Positions 1 to 4,797 of a DNA stretch of 5,586 bases are shown here, one piece after another (the first letter of the stretch is position 1; each line of letters opens with the position of its first letter). Source of the DNA: Opitutaceae bacterium (GTDB lineage: Bacteria > Verrucomicrobiota > Verrucomicrobiae > Opitutales > Opitutaceae); assembly GCA_031266495.1 (NCBI GenBank), contig JAISAX010000544.1, forward strand, positions 1 through 5,586. Reading direction: 5' to 3'. The notes below the pieces were generated by a model. It had not been told where the DNA came from, ran no database searches, and worked only from the letters and a program-made list of their open reading frames with translations. A program made the translations under genes and the position numbers.

Positions 1-153
1 GTAAATGACGTTGTTACAGTTACTTGCATAACTTTTTTCGCACACGATTCCGCTGCATTACGGAAAGCGGATCGGGCGTGGCAATGGGTCGTCATGTGGC
101 GTGCGGATGCAGTAAAAGCGCACACTTTGCCCGATTTCCACGAAGCGCGGTAG

Positions 154-185
154 TCAGGTAAACACCTGAATTTTGCCATTTTTTT
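154..185 (+). terminator. Possible weak intrinsic terminator
   Basis: TCAGGT (154-159) and ACCTGA (164-169) form a perfect 6-bp stem around a 4-base AAAC loop. T-rich sequence follows: TTTT at 171-174 and seven T at 179-185. The hairpin starts directly after the TAG of the open frame at 1-153, the right place for a plus-strand terminator. Against it, the stem is short and only half GC, GCCA interrupts the T-run, and the upstream frame is not clearly coding. Confidence 0.25.
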
Positions 186-221
186 CGGCTTTTTCGCGCT
201 TTTCGCGTCTTTTGCGCCTTT
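171..221. repeat. Helically phased T-tracts / degenerate TTTTCGCG repeat
   Basis: Runs of T start at 171, 179, 190, 200, 210 and 219, with lengths 4, 7, 5, 4, 4 and 3. They are separated by CG-rich spacers (CGGC, CGCGC, CGCGTC, GCGCC). From 179 onward the period is 9-11 bp, close to one helical turn. The stretch can be read as a degenerate tandem repeat of about 10 bp (TTTTCGCGC-like) or as a phased A/T-tract array expected to bend DNA. Any function is inference. Confidence 0.5.
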
Positions 222-273
222 CGCGCACGCACGGCATCGGACGCCGCCTGCGGCCTGCTCCGCCTCGAGACGG

Positions 274-321
274 AGAAAGAACGGGAACGGGCGGACGGCC
301 CCGTCCCGCTCACGGTTCCCG
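274..321 (-). terminator. Nested hairpin at the regulator stop codon, probable terminator
   Basis: CGGGAAC (282-288) pairs perfectly with GTTCCCG (315-321). Inside it GCGGACGG (291-298) pairs with CCGTCC plus GC (301-306 and 308-309), with one bulged C at 307. In the minus-strand transcript this makes a long GC-rich stem with an internal loop that holds the regulator's TGA (310-312). The transcript then reads TTCTTTCT (281 down to 274), a moderately U-rich tail, so it resembles an intrinsic terminator. A second imperfect dyad, CTCCG/CGGAG (258-275), follows. The tail is not a clean U-run, so the structure might instead protect the 3' end. Confidence 0.4.
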
Positions 322-1539
322 CCTCGCTACCGAGCCGCGCTTCCGGTGGACCACGTTGAGCAGCGTGCTCTTTTCCAGCGCCTCCCCCGCCTGTATCCGC
401 CGAAGCTGACGCGCCGCCATCCGCCCCACCCGTGCCCCCAGGTCGAGGTGCATTGTGTCGAGCGCGACCTTGCCCAGCGCCTTGCCGTTGCTGCTGCACA
501 CGATCACCGACAGGTCGCCCGGCACAGCCAGCCCGAGCGTCCTCCACAATGACTCCATCGACGGCAACAGTCTCGACCAGGTCACGAATACTGCGGTGGG
601 GCGCGTGGCCTTGCTGGCAAAATGCCGCCGCACCGCCGGTTGCATCGTTTTTCCGGCGCCGCCTGTTCCCGGTTTCAGCACAGTCAACGTCACTTTCCCG
701 TCACCGCCCTCCGTCGCCGCCAGCAAGCAGCCTCGCACGCGGTCGCGGTGGTGTTTTTCCGACGAACGCGGAGACAGCACCGCGATTTTGCGATGCCCCA
801 TCCGCCGGAAATACCGCACCGCATCGTAGCCGATGCCCGTGTTGTTGAGGTTGATCGAATGGATCGGCAGGCCCTGACAGTCGTCGTAAAGGATGATGAC
901 CGGCAAGCGGCCTCTGGTCATCGGCTCCAGCAGGGGGCGGATCACCCGGTGGCTTGACCGGCAGAAAACGGCCGCGCCCGCAAACCCCCCGCCCTCCAGT
1001 CGCCCGCGTATCCAGTTTCGCCTCCCGCCATCCAGCCGCGCTTTGCCATACAGGAAAAACCGCACCTGCTGCCCGGCCTCCCTGCACTCCTCTGCGAACG
1101 CTTGCGCGCAACGCGCCACCGTCCCGGCCAACTCCTGCGGCAACGCCGCATGCTCGCGTTGCCCCGCTGCTTCGAGCGTCCCGGCGTCGGCCTCCAGCAA
1201 CAACGCGATCCTGCCCCCTGGTTGCGCCCCCCGCAATGATCTCGCCCGTTCCGCCAGAGACGATGGTGTCGCCAGCTCCGGCGCTTGCGTCTTGCGCAAC
1301 AAAAGCTGCGCGCGTTGCTGGAATCCTGTAGTGAGAAAATACCCACGGCGCGGGCTTGCCCGCAGCAACTCCCGGGTTTCCAGCCACCACAGGCTGTTCG
1401 CCACGGTTGGCTCCGATACCTTCCACTGCCGCCCGATCTTTCGCATCGAATAAAACTTTTGTCCGTCGCGAAACGTCCCGCTCGCCATTTCGCGCAGCAG
1501 ACTTCGCGTCAGCGACTCGTGAAGAAAACAGGACCCCAT
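310..1539 (-). CDS. GntR/LacI-hybrid transcriptional regulator
   Basis: This 409-residue protein is probably a ligand-responsive transcription factor acting in the cytoplasm. Residues about 5-72 look like a GntR-type winged helix: an amphipathic first helix, the recognition-helix region KVSEPTVANSLWWLE (40-54) and a wing ending RRGYFL (64-69). A linker of about 35 residues follows. Residues about 109-400 look like a LacI/GalR periplasmic-binding-protein-type sensor, with IALLLE as the first strand, SINLNNTGIGYDAVRYF then MGHRKIAVLSP (228-257), PTAVFVTW (314-321), LGLAVPGDLSVIVC (335-348) and MHLDLGARVGRMAARQL (363-379). The ATG at 1539 is the only usual start codon between the upstream in-frame stop (1603-1605) and the winged helix, but no clear Shine-Dalgarno sequence precedes it. 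The gene is divergent from the double-EEP gene, so control of that gene and of itself is the simplest inference. The ligand is unknown. The family assignment is by motif reading only. Confidence 0.88.
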   Translation of the reverse strand: MGSCFLHESLTRSLLREMASGTFRDGQKFYSMRKIGRQWKVSEPTVANSLWWLETRELLRASPRRGYFLTTGFQQRAQLLLRKTQAPELATPSSLAERARSLRGAQPGGRIALLLEADAGTLEAAGQREHAALPQELAGTVARCAQAFAEECREAGQQVRFFLYGKARLDGGRRNWIRGRLEGGGFAGAAVFCRSSHRVIRPLLEPMTRGRLPVIILYDDCQGLPIHSINLNNTGIGYDAVRYFRRMGHRKIAVLSPRSSEKHHRDRVRGCLLAATEGGDGKVTLTVLKPGTGGAGKTMQPAVRRHFASKATRPTAVFVTWSRLLPSMESLWRTLGLAVPGDLSVIVCSSNGKALGKVALDTMHLDLGARVGRMAARQLRRIQAGEALEKSTLLNVVHRKRGSVARREP

Positions 1540-1628
1540 TTGCGCCCGGATTTTGCCCGATGCCCGCCGGAAAGGAAATTCCGGAAACCTGCCTATGGGC
1601 AGTTATGTTTCAGGGAGACACAAGAATC

Positions 1629-1640
1629 TGTTTATAAACA
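1629..1640. promoter_or_regulatory. Candidate operator, 12-bp perfect palindrome
   Basis: TGTTTATAAACA is its own reverse complement. It sits about 90 bp from the regulator start and about 83 bp from the EEP start, between the divergent genes, and contains TATAAA on both strands. Dimeric regulators of the neighbouring type bind such dyads. Which protein binds it, if any, is inference. Confidence 0.35.
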
Positions 1641-1690
1641 TAAAACGAAAACGGGAAGAAACGCTCCATCCCTGACCGGCTATTGATCTC

Positions 1691-1700
1691 GCAAGCTTGC
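1691..1700. promoter_or_regulatory. Candidate operator, 10-bp perfect palindrome near EEP start
   Basis: GCAAGCTTGC is a perfect palindrome 22 bp upstream of the ATG at 1723 and 10 bp upstream of the alternative GTG at 1711. The half-site TCGCAA (1689-1694) recurs at 1704-1709. A protein bound here could block transcription or translation initiation of the EEP gene. A 10-bp palindrome can occur by chance. Confidence 0.25.
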
Positions 1701-1722
1701 TGTTCGCAACGTGGCCTTCGTC

Positions 1723-3540
1723 ATGAGCACACCGCCATTCCCGCCGGTTTCATCCCGCACCGCCCGCCGCACGTTTGCCTCCCTGTTGTTGCCGTTCCTG
1801 TTTCTTCTCCACCCGCTCTGCGCCTGGTGTTCCTCGCCCGTCCGGTCGATTGCCGCTCCGCCTTCCATGCCGATAAAAATAATCACCCACAACGCCTTCT
1901 GGTTTCAGGGAGCGCCTTTTGCCGGGAGCGAACCCCCGGCGCCCGATCCCGTGATCCTGGGCCGGCTTTGCGCGCTCTATCGCGAATCCGGGGCCGACAT
2001 CCTCTGCCTTCAGGAGATCCAGAGTGCCGAAGCCGCCGCCACCGTTGGCCGGGCGTTGGGCGGCGTCCCGGTTCTGTATGTGCCGGGCAATCTCTATCCC
2101 CAATATGGCGTTTTGCTCGCCACTCTGCGCGGCGCGACCATCGAACCGCTTTTGCCGGACAACCCGCGGCAGACTTCCCTGGAGCGGGCCTTTCTGATTG
2201 CACGGATCACAGGCGACGGCTGGACGCTCGATCTGGCCAACACTCACCTCACCTCCGGACGTCAAACGGGCAAGGCGCGAGCCTTCGCCGTCCGTCTCAA
2301 GGAAGCGGAGGAGATTTTCTCCCACCCCACCCCGCCGCGTCGCGCTGCGGGGGCGGACGCGCCAATGCGCGCCGGTGCGTTCGATTTCTTCCTCGGCGAC
2401 CTCAATGAAAATGCCGGCAACAGCCTCTCCGGATTTCTGGCGTCAAAAGGATTCGCTGACGCGGCGGGACTTTTTGATCGCTCTTCACGCCCCTCGCTCG
2501 CCGAAGGACAAAGCCGGATAGACCAGATCTGGGTCGCCGCCCCTTGGCAAAAACGCGTGATCGATTACGGCGTGGGCGGCGAAGAACTGGCCGTCCACGA
2601 CCTGCCCGGAAAACGATATCTCAGCGACCACCGTCCCGTCTGGATCGTGCTTGAGGCCGCCCCTCAGGATGCGAACTCCCCGAAAACAACGCTCGCTCCC
2701 GTTGCCAACCCGCCGCCGCCGCGCGCCGCCACCACCACCACCGACGCCACCGACGCCGACGCCACCGACGCCGTCAGCATTTTCCATTACAACATTCTCA
2801 ACGGCTTCGACAAGGACGCGGCCCGCATGGACACCTTTGTCAGATGGCTGGAAACCGCCGCGCCCGACGTGCTTTCGCTGAACGAATACCGGCAGGACGA
2901 CGCGGGCCTCCGGCGACGGCTGGCCGGGGCGGGTTACATTCACGTCGCAGTCAACACCGAAGCCACCTCCGCCAATCGTTGCGCGGTGTTTTCCCGCCTG
3001 CCCATTGAGGAGCAGGAGACCTCGGCGGACCTCCGTTTCCTTCGTGTGCGCGTCGGCGGGATCGATCTCGTCAACTACCATGCCAGCCCCGGTGGCGTCG
3101 CCTCCGTCCTCGCGGAGACGGAACGGCTCCTGCCCCGGTTGCAAGGACGGCGCGATGTCATTGTCACGGGCGATTTCAATTCATTCTCCCCCGCCGACCG
3201 GGACCGGTTCGGCTACGACCACCCCACCCGTCCCATTCGCGACCGCTACCTGCGCGACGGCGTTGTCTCCTGCGAGTTGATCGACCGGCTGGTCCGCGCC
3301 GGTCTCCATGATCTGGATACAACACCGGAAAAGTCTCCCCCGGAGGCCCGGGCCACGGTGCCAACCGCCATCACCCGGCCGCACGAAGCCGGGTTGCTTG
3401 CACGACTCGATTACGCCTTTGGACGGCTGGAGGCGTTTGACGCGCGGAGCCGCGTCCTGCGCGCCCCGCCCTTCGACCGGCTTTCGGATCATTACCCCGT
3501 CCTGATCACCCTTCTCCCGCGCCCCGCCCATGCCCGCTGA
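1723..3540 (+). CDS. Exported protein with two tandem endonuclease/exonuclease/phosphatase (EEP) domains
   Basis: Likely a metal-dependent phosphodiesterase, nuclease or phosphatase acting outside the cytoplasm. Residues are numbered from an in-frame GTG at 1711. I prefer the ATG at residue 5 (605 aa), but neither start has a clear ribosome site. Residues 5-42 resemble a signal peptide: arginines at 16, 19 and 20, a hydrophobic core (ASLLLPFLFLLHPL), then CAWCSS. CAWC is not a good lipobox. EEP domain 1 (about 54-314) has N61, E102 (LCLQE), H179 (NTHL), D230/N232 (GDLN), D271 (RIDQIW) and D306/H307 (LSDH). A Pro/Thr/Asp/Ala linker (about 315-354) leads to EEP domain 2 (about 355-602), with N361, E392 (LSLNE), H457 (NYHAS), D488/N490 (GDFN), D567 (RLDYAFG) and D593/H594 (LSDH). 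Both active sites look complete. Single-domain EEP proteins are usually about 250-350 residues, so this is about twice that size. The substrate cannot be told: DNA, RNA, sphingolipid and inositol phosphate enzymes share this fold. Confidence 0.9.
   Translation: MSTPPFPPVSSRTARRTFASLLLPFLFLLHPLCAWCSSPVRSIAAPPSMPIKIITHNAFWFQGAPFAGSEPPAPDPVILGRLCALYRESGADILCLQEIQSAEAAATVGRALGGVPVLYVPGNLYPQYGVLLATLRGATIEPLLPDNPRQTSLERAFLIARITGDGWTLDLANTHLTSGRQTGKARAFAVRLKEAEEIFSHPTPPRRAAGADAPMRAGAFDFFLGDLNENAGNSLSGFLASKGFADAAGLFDRSSRPSLAEGQSRIDQIWVAAPWQKRVIDYGVGGEELAVHDLPGKRYLSDHRPVWIVLEAAPQDANSPKTTLAPVANPPPPRAATTTTDATDADATDAVSIFHYNILNGFDKDAARMDTFVRWLETAAPDVLSLNEYRQDDAGLRRRLAGAGYIHVAVNTEATSANRCAVFSRLPIEEQETSADLRFLRVRVGGIDLVNYHASPGGVASVLAETERLLPRLQGRRDVIVTGDFNSFSPADRDRFGYDHPTRPIRDRYLRDGVVSCELIDRLVRAGLHDLDTTPEKSPPEARATVPTAITRPHEAGLLARLDYAFGRLEAFDARSRVLRAPPFDRLSDHYPVLITLLPRPAHAR
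2743..2772 (+). repeat. Perfect 15-bp tandem duplication in the inter-domain linker
   Basis: GACGCCACCGACGCC occurs twice in direct succession (2743-2757 and 2758-2772) and encodes DATDA twice (residues 345-354). Just upstream are short CCG and ACC triplet runs (about 2711-2742) encoding PPPP and TTTT. The whole stretch is the flexible linker between the two EEP domains. Its length is a multiple of three, so slippage by whole units would change linker length without breaking the frame. Confidence 0.85.
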
Positions 3541-3646
3541 TGATCGCTTGCGCCTGGTTGAGACGATCGGTGTGTTCGCTCATCGTTTTGGCAAAAATTT
3601 CCTCAAGCGTCGCGGACCGGGGGGGGGGGGGGGGGAGGGGGACGCC
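3541..3646. other. Convergent intergenic region
   Basis: This gap of 106 bases separates the stops of the EEP gene and the LacI-type gene. Its main feature is the G tract listed next. A weak plus-strand stem, ACGAT (3563-3567) with ATCGT (3582-3586), has a 14-base loop and is followed by TTT. It could be a poor terminator for the EEP gene. No convincing terminator for the LacI-type gene was found. A minus-strand frame is open across the gap and is discussed in the findings. Confidence 0.4.
3619..3641. repeat. G17 homopolymer followed by AGGGGG
   Basis: Seventeen consecutive G (3619-3635), one A (3636) and five more G (3637-3641) lie between the convergent stops, ending 5 bp from the LacI-type stop codon. 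In the minus-strand transcript this is a C-rich 3' untranslated segment. Tracts of this length are prone to slipped-strand change and to sequencing-length errors. The G strand could form a quadruplex. Confidence 0.95.
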
Positions 3647-4690
3647 TCAGCCGGGCTGTTTTCGCACGCTGTATCCATCTGTCCAAGACGCGTCGATCAT
3701 CACCCGCTGCGGATGCTCCGGCACGCCGCGCTCGTTGCGATGCAGCATGCTCACCAGCAAATCCACCGCCGCCGCGCCGATCACCGGGCCGTTCTCGTTC
3801 ATGCCCGACAGGAACGAATTGTCCGACGTGATGGTCGGCACCACGCCGATGTCATCGGGGATTTTCCAGCCTCCCTCCTCGATCCACGCCTGCATGTCCG
3901 CGAGGTCGGTGACGATCACCACATCCGGACGCTGCCTTCTGATCCATGCCTGAAGTTCCGCCGCCGCCGGCGTCTCCATGATCAGCGACGGCACCACGCC
4001 GCGCCGCTTCCCGCGCCGCGCCTCGAACGCCCAGAATGCCGCCGACCACATCCGGTTCACCCGCTCCTCGTGAAATGCTGACGCCGCCAGCCCTGGCCTC
4101 CGGTAGCCCAGTGCCGTCAGCTTTTCGAGCAGCGCGATCATCGTCCGGTAAGCGTGGCTCGTCACCGTGTGCAACGTCGGCGATTCCAGCGTAAACCCGA
4201 ACGTCACCGCCGAAAATCGCGACAGGTCCATGTCCAGACGCGTGTGCGACTCCGGCTGCGGCACCAATAAAAAACCCTGCACGCCCCGCGCCCGCAACAC
4301 CCGCAGCGCCGCGTCCGGGCTGCGCCCCTGCTCCCGTATCCAGAATTCCTCGACCTTGTAGCCCAGCGCGTCGGCCCGACGCCGCGCCCCGTCGAGATAC
4401 TGCGGGAAGGCGTGGTTGCTCCGCCACCCGTCGCGCGTCGGCCAGTTCGTCACCCACGCCAGAGTGCCGGTGAAGTGCGCGGCCTGCTGCCGGCTCCGCT
4501 GGTAGGCGGACAATCCCGCGAGGTAGGGATCGGGCCGGTAATCCAGCCTCTCCGCCAGTTCCCGCACCCGCCGCGCCGTCTCCGACGCGATTTTCGGATG
4601 CCCGCTCAAGGCCCGCGAGACCGTGCTGTGGTGCAGGCCCAGGCTCCGCGCCAGTTGCTGGATGGTCACTCTCCCTGAACCGGAATTCAT
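3647..4690 (-). CDS. LacI-family transcriptional regulator
   Basis: A 347-residue repressor or activator with the usual LacI-family length and layout. Residues about 8-28 form the helix-turn-helix (VTIQQLARSLGLHHSTVSRAL), followed by SGHPKIASETARRVRELAERLDYRPDP (29-55), which leads to the hinge. The sensor domain starts near residue 75 (GTLAWVTN) and includes QYLDGARRRADALGYKVEEFW (97-117), GVQGFLLVPQ (136-145), LGYRRPGLAAS (194-204), RPDVVIVTD (254-262), IPDDIGVVPT (277-286) and a terminal WTDGYSVR. I chose the ATG at 4690. A TTG at 4726 would add 12 residues ahead of the DNA-binding domain and is less likely. The effector is unknown, and sugars are usual for the family. It is divergent from the pseudopilin-like gene, its most likely target besides itself. 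The C-terminus looks complete despite the homopolymer just beyond the stop. Confidence 0.93.
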   Translation of the reverse strand: MNSGSGRVTIQQLARSLGLHHSTVSRALSGHPKIASETARRVRELAERLDYRPDPYLAGLSAYQRSRQQAAHFTGTLAWVTNWPTRDGWRSNHAFPQYLDGARRRADALGYKVEEFWIREQGRSPDAALRVLRARGVQGFLLVPQPESHTRLDMDLSRFSAVTFGFTLESPTLHTVTSHAYRTMIALLEKLTALGYRRPGLAASAFHEERVNRMWSAAFWAFEARRGKRRGVVPSLIMETPAAAELQAWIRRQRPDVVIVTDLADMQAWIEEGGWKIPDDIGVVPTITSDNSFLSGMNENGPVIGAAAVDLLVSMLHRNERGVPEHPQRVMIDASWTDGYSVRKQPG

Positions 4691-4797
4691 GATAACGTAA
4701 CCAGCAGATAACCAGATGGTGCACAAGCGTGCAGCACGAGACGTTCGACACTTCCCCGCATCCCTCGCATCGTCGGCATCCAGTATTTCCCAACCTT
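4691..4797. promoter_or_regulatory. Divergent promoter region, LacI-type gene and pseudopilin-like gene
   Basis: This 107-bp gap must drive both genes. TGCAC (4720-4724) and GTGCA (4729-4733) form a 14-bp dyad with an AAGC centre, a shape compatible with a LacI-type operator. Nearer the LacI start, TAACCAG occurs at 4698-4704 and 4709-4715, exactly 11 bp apart, and GATAAC at 4691-4696 and 4707-4712. These repeats could be a second binding site on one face of the helix. No clear -35/-10 pair or strong ribosome site is visible. Protein binding is inferred. Confidence 0.45.

Larger units (their letters stand above)
1..309. other. Left-edge region without a confident gene
   Basis: No recognisable protein is encoded here. 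The first 45 bases are AT-rich, unlike the rest of the window, which is typical of an intergenic or promoter stretch. Plus-strand frame 1 is open from base 1 to a TAG at 151-153 (50 codons, ending PDFHEAR). It could be the 3' end of a gene entering from the left. However, its first half uses A/T-ending codons (gta, aca, ata, tta) unlike the neighbouring genes, and I recognise no domain in it. The remainder holds a small hairpin, a T-tract array and the likely terminator of the minus-strand regulator, each listed separately. Longer open frames crossing this stretch on either strand run on antisense to the regulator and look like high-GC shadows. Confidence 0.5.
1540..1722. promoter_or_regulatory. 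Divergent promoter region, regulator and EEP gene
   Basis: This gap must hold the start signals for both divergent genes. It is more AT-rich in its centre (about 1600-1660) than the flanking genes. It contains two perfect palindromes, TGTTTATAAACA (1629-1640) and GCAAGCTTGC (1691-1700), and an interrupted inverted repeat CCGGAA/TTCCGG (1567-1584). The first palindrome contains TATAAA on both strands, so an operator there could overlap a -10 element in either direction. No convincing -35 partner is visible. No good Shine-Dalgarno sequence precedes either start. Confidence 0.55.

Noticed and set aside
92..547. Minus-strand open frame of 151 codons covering the T-tract region
   Set aside because: Its 5' half lies within the regulator gene in another frame. 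The rest translates the degenerate repeat into a Lys/Arg-rich string (RKAQKTRKARK), as expected from repeat DNA rather than a real protein.
701..1426. Minus-strand open frame of 241 codons inside the hybrid regulator gene
   Set aside because: It is an alternative frame of the regulator coding region, with low-complexity composition and no recognisable motif.
1609..1638. Sigma-70-like promoter, TTCAGG with TATAAA at 18-bp spacing
   Set aside because: The -35 matches consensus at only three of six positions, and the -10 lies within a palindrome that fits either strand. It is too weak to list as a defined promoter.
2485..3144. Minus-strand open frame of 219 codons opposite the EEP gene
   Set aside because: It is antisense to the linker and second EEP domain and glycine/valine-rich because of the repeat. 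It is a codon-phase shadow.
3530..4081. Plus-strand open frame starting inside the EEP stop region and crossing the G tract
   Set aside because: Most of its length is antisense to the LacI-type gene. It crosses the G17 tract as polyglycine, and no family is recognisable.
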